The notes under the pieces are model-generated. The model was not told where the DNA came from, ran no database searches, and was given only the letters and a program-made list of their open reading frames with translations. A stretch of DNA of 64,000 nucleotides from Alloscardovia venturai. Lineage in GTDB: Bacteria; Actinomycetota; Actinomycetes; Actinomycetales; Bifidobacteriaceae. Below are positions 9,301 to 19,274 of the stretch, one piece after another. The stretch lies in contig NZ_JBHTHQ010000011.1 of the NCBI RefSeq assembly GCF_042676605.1, forward strand, positions 29,109 through 93,108, read 5' to 3'. The position numbers and the translations under genes were made by a program. Within the stretch, counting starts at the first letter, position 1. The number at the start of each line of letters is the position of its first letter.

Positions 9301-10881
9301 ATGGCTGAGAAACGACCGATCGTCGTTATGAAGGCGATTACAGTTGAATTTCCTGGCGTTAAAGCACTTGATGGAGTAGATTTAAAGCTTTATCCCGGTG
9401 AAGTTCATGCTCTCATGGGTGAGAATGGCGCTGGTAAATCAACTTTAATTAAAGCTTTGACAGGCGTCTACAAAATTTCTTCCGGAAGTATCACGATGGA
9501 TAACAAAGAGTGCATGTTAACTGGCACTCTCGATGCACAAAATGCTGGAATCGCAACTGTATATCAAGAAGTCAATCTGTGCTCAAACTTGAGCGTAGGA
9601 GAGAACGTCATGCTTGGTCATGAGATTCATGGTCCGCTTGGTATTGATTGGAAGAAGACTCATAAAGAAGCAGAGAAATACTTGGCTCAGGTGGGGCTCG
9701 AAACTATTGATACGCATACAACTTTAGACAGTATTTCTATTGCGCGCCAGCAACTTGTGGCTATTGCTCGTGCAATGGTTATCAATGCGAAGGTTCTGAT
9801 TCTGGACGAACCTACTTCGTCATTGGACAAGAATGAGGTCCAAGATCTTTTTGCAATTATGCGTCGCGTGCGTGATAGTGGAGTTGCAATTTTATTTGTG
9901 TCGCACTTCCTTGAACAAGTTTATGAGATTACTGATCGCATGACTATTTTGCGTAACGGTAAATTCATTAAAGAAGTGATGACAAAGGACACTCCTCGTG
10001 ACGAACTCATCGGTATGATGATTGGTAAGAGTTCTCAGGAACTCAGTGAAATTAGTGCGAAGAAAGAGCATACAAGTTCTATTGACGATTCCGCGCCTCT
10101 TGTTACTGCGAAGGGGATAGGCAAGAAGGGGTCTGTATATCCATCTAACCTTGAAATTCACAAAGGTGAAGTTGTTGGTTTCGCAGGTCTTTTAGGCTCA
10201 GGTCGTACAGAGCTTGCACGTTTGCTTTTTGGCGCCGATAAGGCGGATGAAGGTAATTTCACACTTGAGGGTAACGCTCTGACTATTAACAATCCTCATA
10301 CGGCACTTTCTCATGGCATTGCATATTCGACCGAGAATAGACGTGATGAAGGAATTATTGCTGACTTGACTGTTCGCGAAAATATTCTTATCGCGTTGCA
10401 GTCGATTCGAGGTATGTTCCATCCGATTCCTAAGAAAGAAGCAGATGAGATTGTTGACCGTTACATTAATATTCTGAATATTCGTCCAGCTGATCCGAAC
10501 AAGCTCATTAAGAATCTCTCGGGCGGAAATCAGCAGAAAGTGCTCATTGCTCGTTGGCTTGCTGCACATCCTAAGCTCCTCATCCTTGATGAGCCGACAC
10601 GTGGTATCGATATTGGTGCAAAAGCTGAAATTCAGCAAACAGTTCTTGAACTCGCCGACCAAGGTTTAGGTGTTATTTTTATCTCATCTGAGATGGATGA
10701 AGTAGTGCGTTTATCTGATGAAATCGAAATATTAAAGGATACGCATCAGATTGCTCATTTGCATAATGATGGCACCCTGTCTCAAGAGACCATTGTTCAG
10801 ACGATCGCCAAGACAGCAATTGATTCAAACAATTTAGCTGATACTCAAAAGGAAGGAGCAGAAAATGGTAGTGGCAAGTAA
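9301..10881 (+). CDS. fruK: sugar ABC importer ATPase, duplicated cassette
   Basis: A 526-residue ATPase with two cassettes, as in RbsA, MglA, YtfR and FruK. The N-terminal Walker A is GENGAGKST near residue 40 and its Walker B runs VLILDEPTSSLD. The C-terminal cassette has the degenerate GLLGSGRTE in place of Walker A and a full LSGGNQQKV signature, the usual asymmetry of this family. It energises import through FruF and FruG. AAGGT precedes the ATG. Its 3' end overlaps fruF by 17 bases, which indicates one transcript and coupled translation. Confidence 0.9.
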   Translation: MAEKRPIVVMKAITVEFPGVKALDGVDLKLYPGEVHALMGENGAGKSTLIKALTGVYKISSGSITMDNKECMLTGTLDAQNAGIATVYQEVNLCSNLSVGENVMLGHEIHGPLGIDWKKTHKEAEKYLAQVGLETIDTHTTLDSISIARQQLVAIARAMVINAKVLILDEPTSSLDKNEVQDLFAIMRRVRDSGVAILFVSHFLEQVYEITDRMTILRNGKFIKEVMTKDTPRDELIGMMIGKSSQELSEISAKKEHTSSIDDSAPLVTAKGIGKKGSVYPSNLEIHKGEVVGFAGLLGSGRTELARLLFGADKADEGNFTLEGNALTINNPHTALSHGIAYSTENRRDEGIIADLTVRENILIALQSIRGMFHPIPKKEADEIVDRYINILNIRPADPNKLIKNLSGGNQQKVLIARWLAAHPKLLILDEPTRGIDIGAKAEIQQTVLELADQGLGVIFISSEMDEVVRLSDEIEILKDTHQIAHLHNDGTLSQETIVQTIAKTAIDSNNLADTQKEGAENGSGK

Positions 10882-11959
10882 AAATGCACACAAAGAAGAC
10901 GCTGAGACTCGCTCAGGAAACTCTGTAATGAAAAAGATTCTGTCCTCCAACCTCACATGGTCTGTGGTCGCACTTGTACTGCTCATCATCATCTGTACAC
11001 TCTTCGACCATAGTTTCCTTGCCTTGCGTTGGAATAAGAATACGGGAGGCCTCTCTGGGCCACTTATTACCATGCTTCAGGAATCCGCACGCTATCTGAT
11101 GATTGCAACGGGTATGACACTTGTTATTTCGACTGCTGGCATTGATCTTTCTGTTGGCTCGGTCATGGCAGTTTCTGGCGCAGCAGCTATGCAGCTACTC
11201 ACTTCAGGGGCTAACGTGTGGGTGGCGATTCTTGTGTCGCTTTTGATTGGACTCGTTCTTGGCATGATTAATGGCACCTTAGTATCTGTCCTCGGACTTC
11301 AACCATTTATCACCACATTGATTATGATGCTTGCTGGTCGAGGATTAGCAAAGGTTATTACATCTGGGCAAAATACTGATGCAAGTCAACTTGCTTCAGG
11401 TGCTCCACTGCGGTGGTTTGCAAATGGGTTCATTCTCGGCATCCCTGTGAATTTCCTTTTAGCATTACTCATCGTCGGAATAGTTGGTCTAGTGCTACGT
11501 AAGAGCGCACTTGGCATGATGATTGAATCTGTAGGCATCAACAGCGAAGCGAGCCGAATGACGGGTATTAAGCCGCGCACGATTCTCTTCCTTGTATATG
11601 CAATTTCCGGTTTCTTGGCATCTATCGCGGGCCTGTTTGCTACAGCATCGGTGATGCGTGTTGACGTTGTCAAAACCGGTCAGGATTTGGAAATGTATGC
11701 AATTCTTGCTGTCGTTATCGGTGGCACGTCACTTCTCGGAGGAAAATTCTCACTAACAGGTAGCGCACTGGGTGCTGTCATCATCGCGATGATTCGTAAA
11801 ACAATCATTACTCTAGGAATCGATTCTGCGGCAACCCCGGCATTCTTCGCAGTGGTTGTCATCGTTATCTGCATCATGCAGGCTCCGAAGATTCACAACT
11901 TAGGACAAGACCTTAAGCGTAAGCGCGCATTGGCACAAGCAGGAAAGGTAGTCGCATAA
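10865..11959 (+). CDS. fruF: sugar ABC importer permease
   Basis: A 364-residue permease of the BPD_transp_2 (RbsC/YtfT/YjfF) family with multiple membrane helices. The internal SVMAVSGAAAMQL and the conserved AVVIGGTSLLGGKFSLTGSALGA segment near residue 285 are typical of this family. The start ATG lies inside the end of fruK and is preceded by AAGGAG. Its TAA overlaps the next gene's ATG. It forms the transmembrane channel together with FruG. Confidence 0.88.
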   Translation: MVVASKNAHKEDAETRSGNSVMKKILSSNLTWSVVALVLLIIICTLFDHSFLALRWNKNTGGLSGPLITMLQESARYLMIATGMTLVISTAGIDLSVGSVMAVSGAAAMQLLTSGANVWVAILVSLLIGLVLGMINGTLVSVLGLQPFITTLIMMLAGRGLAKVITSGQNTDASQLASGAPLRWFANGFILGIPVNFLLALLIVGIVGLVLRKSALGMMIESVGINSEASRMTGIKPRTILFLVYAISGFLASIAGLFATASVMRVDVVKTGQDLEMYAILAVVIGGTSLLGGKFSLTGSALGAVIIAMIRKTIITLGIDSAATPAFFAVVVIVICIMQAPKIHNLGQDLKRKRALAQAGKVVA

Positions 11960-12984
11960 TGAGTACCGCAGTTAAAGCACAAGCTCTTCGCGCTTCGAAG
12001 CAAGGCGGTGCAAAAATTAATCCACAAATGATTCCTACCCTTGCGGCTGTCGTCATCTTTGTCTTGATGCTTATTATGGGACAGGTGCTTTTTGGCACAT
12101 ATATGAGGCTGGGTTTCATTTCGTCACTATTTATCGATCACGCTTATCTGATTATTTTGGCAGTTGCTATGACCTTGCCAGTTTTAACAGGTGGCATTGA
12201 TTTGAGCATCGGAGCGATTGTGGCAATTACCGCAGTTGTCGGTGTCAAGATGACCATGGCGGGTATTCCTGCACCGGTTGCGATGCTCGTCATGCTCCTC
12301 ATGGGTATGGGATTCGGCCTTTTAGCTGGAACGCTTATTGAGGAATTTAATATGCAACCGTTTATCGCGACACTAGCGACAATGTTCCTCGCACGCGGTA
12401 TGGCATCCATTATTTCGACGGATTCTTTAGTGTTCCCAGATAACAATAACTTCCATTGGATTTCCGATAGCATTACCATCATTGACAATCCAAAAGTTTC
12501 TCATGACTTATATATCAATGGCGGTGTTATCATCGCGGTGTGCGTCGTCATCTTTGGATACATCCTCTTGCATAAGACCCGCATCGGACGCACAATTTAT
12601 GCGATTGGTGGTTCACGTTCGTCGGCAGAGCTCATGGGACTGCCAGTGAAGAAAACTCAATACATGATTTACTTCATTTCTGGGACGTTAGCAGCACTTT
12701 CGTCTATCGTATACATTGCGAACACTGGCTCTGCTAAGAATACTTATGGCGTAGGCTGGGAGCTTGATGCAGTGGCAGCTGTAGTGATTGGTGGCACGAT
12801 TGTTACTGGTGGCTACGGTTATGTGCTCGGATCTGTTATCGGTGCCTTGGTTCGCTCTACAATCGATCCATTGACTTCTGACTTCGGTGTTCCAGCTGAA
12901 TGGACCACTATAGTTGTCGGTTTGATGATTCTCGTGTTTGTTGTGCTTCAGCGTGTTGTAACTGTTCTCAACAAAAGGGAGTGA
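11959..12984 (+). CDS. fruG: sugar ABC importer permease, second subunit
   Basis: A 341-residue permease, paralogous to fruF, with about eight to ten membrane segments and the family motif AAVVIGGTIVTGGYGYVLGSVIGA near residue 275. It pairs with FruF in a heterodimeric channel. It overlaps fruF through TAATG and ends the operon; a strong hairpin follows. In B. longum the homologous set imports fructose. Substrate assignment here rests on similarity remembered for the binding protein, not on an experiment. Confidence 0.88.
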   Translation: MSTAVKAQALRASKQGGAKINPQMIPTLAAVVIFVLMLIMGQVLFGTYMRLGFISSLFIDHAYLIILAVAMTLPVLTGGIDLSIGAIVAITAVVGVKMTMAGIPAPVAMLVMLLMGMGFGLLAGTLIEEFNMQPFIATLATMFLARGMASIISTDSLVFPDNNNFHWISDSITIIDNPKVSHDLYINGGVIIAVCVVIFGYILLHKTRIGRTIYAIGGSRSSAELMGLPVKKTQYMIYFISGTLAALSSIVYIANTGSAKNTYGVGWELDAVAAVVIGGTIVTGGYGYVLGSVIGALVRSTIDPLTSDFGVPAEWTTIVVGLMILVFVVLQRVVTVLNKRE

Positions 12985-13041
12985 TGTCATTCGCCGAATA
13001 GCATGTAAAATCTGATAACTTTTGATCCTCTCTCCTTAAAT

Positions 13042-13090
13042 AACGTGTGCCTTCAAGTATCATCCGCTTTAAGGCACACGTTCTATAAGC
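13042..13090 (+). terminator. terminator of the fru operon
   Basis: AACGTGTGCCTT (13042-13053) pairs perfectly with AAGGCACACGTT (13071-13082), followed by a weakly T-rich stretch. It lies between fruG and the next gene's promoter. Confidence 0.7.
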
Positions 13091-13137
13091 TTTATGTATA
13101 GTAATTAAACAATGTGGTTTGATTAAAAGGAAATTCA

Positions 13138-16100
13138 ATGATGAATAAAATTCGCAGGGCTACAGCATGGGCAGTCGTTGTTCCTTTGCTCCTTGGAACT
13201 ATGCCGTCGACGGCGATAGCGCAAGAAAATACTTCTGCATCTCAAGATAATTCTCTGCAATTGATATCATCGTGGGACTTTGAAGGTGGTAGTCTCACTG
13301 ATTCTATCGGTGGAGAAAATATTAGTCTCGCAGGAAAAGCCGCGATTCAGAAATTTGGCGATAGAAATAACAGTGAGGCATTGGATATCGTTAACACGGG
13401 AAACGAGAAATCCTTTGCTCAGATTCCTGACAGTGTGATAACGAGTGCTGGTAATAATGTAACTATTGATTTTGCTGCTAAATCGCGTAGCAGTGATACG
13501 CGAAATTATTTTACTTTTGGCGTCGGCAAAGACTCTGCGCGCTACCTCCTTTTTTATGCGAGTACTCAAAATGTCAAGCTCGCAATTGCGGATAATGGAT
13601 GGAGACATGAGCCTGGTTTTAAAGTTGGTGCTCCGCAAAATGACAATATATGGCATAACTACCGCATAAGTATCCAAGATGATTCTTTTGTTCTTTATCG
13701 CGATGGAAAAATTATGGGATCGCAGCTGCATACTGGAATTAAACTTTCAGATTTGCATGGTGCTACCACACTGATAGGTAAGTCATTCTATAGTGAGGAC
13801 ACGTATTGGAATGGTGCTATTGATGATATAAAAATTTTCCGTGGAGCTAATCTTCCTTTTGCGCGTAGTGTGGATATATCTGGTGATGGAGTTGTTAGTG
13901 GTGCTTTAGCGTTGGTCGAGGGCGATAAGGCTCAATTAAAGGCCAGTATACAGCCGCAAGATGCTCTTGAGCAGACGGTGAAATGGTCAAGTTCAGATAA
14001 ATCAGTCGCAACTGTCAATGCCGATGGGACTGTTACTGCTTCTTCTCCTGGAAAAACGACGATTGTTGCACAAGTTGACGGAAGTGATGTAAAGTCCGAA
14101 CTTCCAGTGCTGGTTACAGAGCTTGATGCACACTCTGCTGCCCAGGCTGATGTCGATTATGCCATCTCGCAAATTCCTCAAACTGTCGGTGAGAACCTCC
14201 CTCTTGCTGTGCAAGGTGCATTGCATAAATCAGATTTGACGTGGAAATCATCAAATGTAAAGCTCGTAACTGGTACTGACTCTTCGTATCGACATAGTGG
14301 TGTCGGGGCTGATGATCCGTATAAAGGTGCAGGTATTATTTCACGCCCAGCATATGGAACAGGAGATTCTCAGCCTGTGACGTTGACTGTTACTGCGCGT
14401 AGAGGAACTGCGATAGTTCAGCGTAGTGTCACAATTCGTATAAAAGAGTCGGGGAGGACAGCGCCGGATACTGGGTACGCAGCAGTAACGTTCCTTTCTG
14501 ATGCAGATCGTGAAAATGGGAAAATTGGTGAAGCGCTTTATGAATCTGCAACGAGTAGTTCGCGAAATGACTTCTTTAGCTTTAGCCAGATTAATAATGG
14601 TGAGCCAGTTATCACTTCGACGACTGATACCACAGGCTTGCGAGATCCCTATGTATTGAAATCTCATTTTGGTGACACTTACTATATGATTGCTACTGAT
14701 TTGAAAGTATCTCGTCAAGGGTGGGGAGAAAATCAGCAGTTTGGCTCTTTGAAGATTGAAGCGTGGCAATCGAATGATATGGTCAACTGGACTCGTACGA
14801 ATGCAGCTGGTGGAAGTGACACGGGAATTACTATAAACTCGCCAAATCAGGGAATGACATGGGCTCCAGAAGCAGCGTGGGATGATTCTCTTGGCGCATA
14901 TGTTGTCTTCTTCTCGTCGCGAGCGTATACCGATGACACGCGTGAGACACCAATAGCGGGTAAAAATGGTTATGCATATAACATCGTTCGTTACGCAATC
15001 ACTCGTGATTTTAAGACATTTACTGCTCCGACGGATTGGGAAGATACTGGCTACTCTCGCATTGACTCTACTGTATTCAAAATCGGTGACTACTATTATC
15101 GCCTGACGAAAAATGAAGAAAATGGCGCAGCTGGCGAATATGTGACAAGTGGGAAAACTACATTCTTGGAACGCTCACGGTGCTTAACATGCACGACCGT
15201 ATCTTCGGACCCGCAAGCGGATGAAAATACGACATGGAGATTGCTTGATCAGAATATCCTGCCATTTGAAGGCGCTGAGTCTATTCGTCTTAACGCAGGT
15301 GACATCAATCAAAATGATGCGGGAGATGCCATGGTTATTATGGCAGACTCCGGTGGGTATCAACCGTTTATGACAAGTCAGAGCGCACTAAGTAACACGT
15401 CATGGTCTCATAGACTATCACAGACTCCAGGGTGGTTTGACACGAAAGTTCCAGGAAAGAATGTGACTGGTCGTGTCAGTGACTTAGGTATGCCAACACC
15501 AAAGCGCCATGGTGCATTTGTATCAGTTCCCCAAGCGGTACTTGAAACTATGCATGCGTATAGTTCGTCTAACAAGATTTCGTTAGCTACGGTTAATTCC
15601 ACTATTGGTGCGAAAGTTAATCGAGCTAGAAACTCTATAGATGTTACTGTACGAGCAACAGATGGCGGAGATATTGCTGGCCATGTGACAGTAAGTATTA
15701 ATGGCACAAAGCGCATAGTAAAACTCGATGCACGAGGTAAAGCTACTGTGGCGTTGCCACGAGCTCGAGGAAATACAATTCGTATTGATTATGACGGGTA
15801 TACAGATGGTCGTGTAGCACCATCTCATATCAGCATTGATCGTAAAGGACATACTGTTGTTGGTCAGATTGATCCTGCTGTCATTCACTACTCGTTTGAC
15901 TCGGTGAAATCAGGACAAACACGTGTAATTAACGAAGGTAGCGCCAAGGGGAGTGATGCTCAAATTTCAGGTAGTCTAGCTGCCTCGCATGGTTTTGTCT
16001 CACTCACTGGAAGCCAAGCAATTGAAGTTCCAACGAGCTCGATTTCACATAGTGCGGATATCACACTATCTATGTGGGTGAAGAATAATTATGGCGCAGG

Positions 16101-17424
16101 TAACGTCGCTGCCGCATATATCGGGAATCGTGACACCTCGCATGGGTATCTGCTTGTCAATCCACAAAATCCGCATGGTTATGTAAAAGCAGTTATGACA
16201 ACTGCAACGTCTCAAATGCCGCAAGACGGACCATGGGGTAGTGAAGTAGGGCCAGGTAGCACTGGACAGCCCGAGAGCGGAATGAAATCCAGCGATGATT
16301 TGACACTCTATACTGTCGTGGTACGTGGTAGTACACACCAGATGAGCGTATATGCCGATGGTAAGCTCATAGGGCAACCGTCATACATCATCCCAGACGG
16401 TGGTATTACTGCATATAAGGATCTTGTAGCATACATAGGAAAATCTGCATATGCTGATCCTAATATGTCCATCGATGTGTATGATTATGCGATTTATAAT
16501 CAGGCATTAGATGCTGCACAAGTAAGCAAACTCTACAATGATCAGGTATGGAATCAGATTCTATCTTCAGTAAGTATCGACCGTGAAGTGGTTTCAGACT
16601 TCGCTCTTGCACGCGGTAGCCAGTCTATGCCAATTACTTGGAGTAGTAATAATGCTGCAATCGTCATTGGTAATGCAGCGGGGATTGCGCATGTTCAGCG
16701 CCCTTCTTCCTCTGGCCACAATCAAAAAGTTACTGTGACAGCTCAGGCAACGGTTGGGGGCAAAACGGTGAAAAAGGCTTATTGTATCACTGTTCCACGT
16801 GAGCTTACAACAGCTGAAAAACTTGAGTATGACGTTAAAGCTATTCGAGTTCAAGGAGCGTCGCAGGTTCGCGGGAACATCTCCGTTGCAACGCGTGGTA
16901 CGTATGGTTCCAGTATTTCGTGGAAGGTCACGAAGGGGGTTACGTATGCAAAGATTGCTGATGGCGTGAATGCAACTTCCAAGACGATTGTTGTCACTCG
17001 ACCACGCAATAACCAGCACTCTCAAATTGTCATATTAAAAGCTACAGCTTCTCTCAACGGCAAAACAAAGACAAAGAATGTAAAGCTTACAATAAAGCCA
17101 CTTCCGAAGGCTGGGCAGGAAGACGTTGCATATGTGTGGGCGTACTTTACCGGCGAGGGAGTTGGTGGTGAAAAGGTTAGTTTGGCAGCGTCTCGCGGTA
17201 ACAATGCGCTAGACTGGATTACCCTTAACGATGGCAAGCCTATTTTTACTTCAACGAAAGGTGAACAGGGGCTTCGAGATCCGTTTATTCTTCGCTCAAA
17301 GGATGGTGATAAATTCTATCTTCTTGCTACTGATTTGAAAATTTCAGGACGCCCAAATTCTTCTGGTGGCTTGTCGGGATTCGCTGGTTCGCAGGCGAAT
17401 GGGTCAGCTGCTATCGAAATTTAG
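13138..17424 (+). CDS. secreted multi-domain GH43-type glycosidase, ended by a premature TAG
   Basis: A 1428-residue product. Signal peptide of about 29 residues ending Ala-Ile-Ala-Gln. Then a LamG/concanavalin-like domain (about 40-241), a Big2 bacterial Ig-like domain (about 264-318), an atrophied Ig-like module (about 334-438), a GH43-type five-blade module (about 447-805), a second LamG domain (about 911-1134), further Ig-like repeats, and the start of a second GH43 module at about 1329. In module 1, Leu-Arg-Asp503-Pro gives the usual GH43 catalytic base and Trp-Ala-Pro-Glu578 is present. The frame stops at TAG 17422-17424 but continues open for another 1 kb. The first module is complete and could work alone. 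A role in releasing plant or host pentose polymers for a nearby importer is an inference. AAAAGGA precedes the ATG. Confidence 0.75.
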   Translation: MMNKIRRATAWAVVVPLLLGTMPSTAIAQENTSASQDNSLQLISSWDFEGGSLTDSIGGENISLAGKAAIQKFGDRNNSEALDIVNTGNEKSFAQIPDSVITSAGNNVTIDFAAKSRSSDTRNYFTFGVGKDSARYLLFYASTQNVKLAIADNGWRHEPGFKVGAPQNDNIWHNYRISIQDDSFVLYRDGKIMGSQLHTGIKLSDLHGATTLIGKSFYSEDTYWNGAIDDIKIFRGANLPFARSVDISGDGVVSGALALVEGDKAQLKASIQPQDALEQTVKWSSSDKSVATVNADGTVTASSPGKTTIVAQVDGSDVKSELPVLVTELDAHSAAQADVDYAISQIPQTVGENLPLAVQGALHKSDLTWKSSNVKLVTGTDSSYRHSGVGADDPYKGAGIISRPAYGTGDSQPVTLTVTARRGTAIVQRSVTIRIKESGRTAPDTGYAAVTFLSDADRENGKIGEALYESATSSSRNDFFSFSQINNGEPVITSTTDTTGLRDPYVLKSHFGDTYYMIATDLKVSRQGWGENQQFGSLKIEAWQSNDMVNWTRTNAAGGSDTGITINSPNQGMTWAPEAAWDDSLGAYVVFFSSRAYTDDTRETPIAGKNGYAYNIVRYAITRDFKTFTAPTDWEDTGYSRIDSTVFKIGDYYYRLTKNEENGAAGEYVTSGKTTFLERSRCLTCTTVSSDPQADENTTWRLLDQNILPFEGAESIRLNAGDINQNDAGDAMVIMADSGGYQPFMTSQSALSNTSWSHRLSQTPGWFDTKVPGKNVTGRVSDLGMPTPKRHGAFVSVPQAVLETMHAYSSSNKISLATVNSTIGAKVNRARNSIDVTVRATDGGDIAGHVTVSINGTKRIVKLDARGKATVALPRARGNTIRIDYDGYTDGRVAPSHISIDRKGHTVVGQIDPAVIHYSFDSVKSGQTRVINEGSAKGSDAQISGSLAASHGFVSLTGSQAIEVPTSSISHSADITLSMWVKNNYGAGNVAAAYIGNRDTSHGYLLVNPQNPHGYVKAVMTTATSQMPQDGPWGSEVGPGSTGQPESGMKSSDDLTLYTVVVRGSTHQMSVYADGKLIGQPSYIIPDGGITAYKDLVAYIGKSAYADPNMSIDVYDYAIYNQALDAAQVSKLYNDQVWNQILSSVSIDREVVSDFALARGSQSMPITWSSNNAAIVIGNAAGIAHVQRPSSSGHNQKVTVTAQATVGGKTVKKAYCITVPRELTTAEKLEYDVKAIRVQGASQVRGNISVATRGTYGSSISWKVTKGVTYAKIADGVNATSKTIVVTRPRNNQHSQIVILKATASLNGKTKTKNVKLTIKPLPKAGQEDVAYVWAYFTGEGVGGEKVSLAASRGNNALDWITLNDGKPIFTSTKGEQGLRDPFILRSKDGDKFYLLATDLKISGRPNSSGGLSGFAGSQANGSAAIEI

Positions 17425-18444
17425 GAATCGGACGATTTGGTACATTGGTCAAATCAAAGACATGTTAAGGTCAGTGATGATACTGCTGGAAATACGTGGG
17501 CTCCGGAAGCGTATTATGATGACGAAATCAGCAAGTATGTGGTGTACTGGGCGTCAAACCTGTATGAGAGTGCAGATCAGAGTGCGCGTACGTCACTAAC
17601 GTATAACAGAATGATGTATGCAACGACGGATGATTTTATCAATTTCTCTAAACCGCATGTGTGGATTGATGTCGATCGTCGTGGTCAGGCTGGTGCAGGA
17701 TCTATTGATGCTACAGTCCAAAAGGTAGGAGATACATACTACCGTGTCTACAAAGATGAAAAGAGTATGACTCTTCGACAGGAAAAGCCCACTGACCTTC
17801 TAGCGTCAGTAAATGGACAGTATCCGTCATTTGGTGGTGTATCTACCGAGAATCAGTGGTCCCTCGTTGGTGAGCGAATTGGAGATAAGCAACCAAATGG
17901 TTATGGTGGCACCTTTACTGCAGGCGAAGGACCGACGATGTTCAAAGCAAACAAGAATGATGTAAATGGCTACCAGTACTATTTGTTTGCTGATCAACCG
18001 AACTATCATGGTGGTCCGAATCACTACGTACCGATGGCAACAAAAAATATTACTGATGCTTCCTCATGGGAGGTTATCGGTGAGAAGATGCCGGAAGCAA
18101 ACTTCCCTACAAATTCTGACGGTGGCAAACCTCGGCATGGCACAATTATCCCAGTAACGCGTGAGCAATATCAAAAAGTACTAGAAGCATATGCGCCATC
18201 CGTTGCTGTGACAAGAGTGCCTCGCGTTTCTGTGCAGGTAAGTGTCGGTGCAGATATTGTAGCTGCTCTTCCTTCTGCAGTAGCGATAATGACCAAAGAT
18301 AAGAAGACACATAAGGTTGCTGTGCAGTGGAATGTGCCTGCCGGTGTATCTTCAAAGGTCAGGACTGTAGAAGTCACTGGAACGATTCAAGACGATTCGC
18401 GCATGCCAATTACAGCGAGAGTGAAGGTAAGAAAAGGGAAATAG
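17425..18444 (+). pseudogene. downstream part of the GH43 protein beyond the in-frame TAG
   Basis: This stretch is in exactly the same frame as the preceding gene and continues its second GH43 module: Asp-Leu-Val-His-Trp, then NTWAPEAYYDDE, aligning with DMVNW and TWAPEAAWDD of the first module. The residue lost to the stop aligns with Trp in the first module (IEAW-QS against IEI-stop-ES), so a TGG-to-TAG change is the simplest explanation. The tail is an Ig-like stretch ending at 18444, with no LPxTG motif. A GTG at 17437 could start a separate protein but has no ribosome binding site and would begin mid-domain. Confidence 0.7.
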
Positions 18445-18493
18445 TATGTAGACAAAGTCTATTAGTTTGGGGATTCTTAACTTCTCAGTATGC

Positions 18494-18540
18494 ATGTAGT
18501 CCGTGATGATGTAAAAATCGTTACGGACTACATAATTTTT
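18494..18540 (+). terminator. terminator after the GH43 gene
   Basis: ATGTAGTCCGT (18494-18504) pairs with ACGGACTACAT (18523-18533), followed by AATTTTTG. A normal rho-independent terminator. Confidence 0.75.
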
Positions 18541-18626
18541 GTGACTTCACGTTACGTGTCTTACAAAGTGGAATCTGAAATTGGTAGTTCGCGGGTGTGG
18601 TGTCTTTTGCAAACTTATTGCACGGC

Positions 18627-18682
18627 GTACAATATTCTGTACGTTATAATTTAAGTAGATGAGTTATTGAATAACCTGTACA
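18627..18682 (+). promoter_or_regulatory. yefM-yoeB promoter/operator
   Basis: TATAAT at 18645-18650 is a consensus -10. It is flanked by the dyad GTACA-N6-TGTAC (18627-18642) and a TGTACA hexamer at 18677-18682. TGTACA is the core known to be bound by the YefM antitoxin in E. coli, so this is probably the autoregulatory operator. The best -35 candidate, TTGCAC at 18618, is spaced 21 bp, longer than usual. Confidence 0.6.
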
Positions 18683-18704
18683 ACGTACCATATGGAGGCG
18701 CATC

Positions 18705-18968
18705 ATGCTTGGAGTAAATTACACAGGCCTACGTGAAAATCTGAAATTTTGGATGGATAAAGTAACAAATGACTATGAAACTGCACTTATTACGCGGAAA
18801 AATAATAAAAATGTCGTCATGCTTTCTGAGGAATCTTACAATAACATGATTGAAAATATGCATGTTATGGGCAATGAAGAGAATTACGCATGGTTGATGG
18901 AGTCTAAGAAACAACTCGAAAATGGGCGCGCTTCGTCGCATAATCTCGTTGAGGTCAAAGATGAATAA
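18705..18968 (+). CDS. yefM: YefM-type antitoxin (Phd/YefM family)
   Basis: An 87-residue protein with the Phd/YefM layout: N-terminal dimer/DNA-binding part (YTGLRENLKFWMDKV, then a segment ending NVVMLSEESYNNMIEN) and an acidic, flexible C-terminus that would wrap the toxin. GGAGG at 18694-18698 precedes the ATG by 6 bases. It overlaps yoeB by 8 bases, so antitoxin is made first and in excess. It should repress its own promoter through the TGTAC dyads just upstream. Confidence 0.88.
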   Translation: MLGVNYTGLRENLKFWMDKVTNDYETALITRKNNKNVVMLSEESYNNMIENMHVMGNEENYAWLMESKKQLENGRASSHNLVEVKDE

Positions 18969-19221
18969 AATCTTTACCAATAATGGGTGGCAGGACTATG
19001 TTTACTGGCAACATGAGGACAAGCGTACACTGAAGAAAATCAATGCGCTCATCGAAGACATTTGTCGTAACGGACATGAAGGTATTGGCAAACCTGAGGC
19101 GTTACGTGGCAACTTGTCAGGGTATTGGAGTCGACGGATTAACGAGAAAGATCGACTTATTTACGCGATCGATGAAGATAACGTTTATATCCTTGCCTGT
19201 CGCTATCACTATGCGAAGTAG
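18961..19221 (+). CDS. yoeB: YoeB ribosome-dependent mRNA endonuclease toxin
   Basis: An 86-residue RelE-superfamily toxin. The catalytic residues of E. coli YoeB are present at the same numbering: Glu46, Arg65, His83 and Tyr84 next to the C-terminus. It cleaves mRNA in the ribosomal A site when freed from YefM. The start ATG at 18961 overlaps the antitoxin stop; a longer frame from 18922 would lie inside yefM and is not needed. The catalytic set is intact, so the pair looks functional. Confidence 0.9.
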   Translation: MNKIFTNNGWQDYVYWQHEDKRTLKKINALIEDICRNGHEGIGKPEALRGNLSGYWSRRINEKDRLIYAIDEDNVYILACRYHYAK

Positions 19222-19274
19222 AATCGAGCATATCGCGTGGATAGTTGCGGACTTGATTCCTCCTCGTGTACCTT

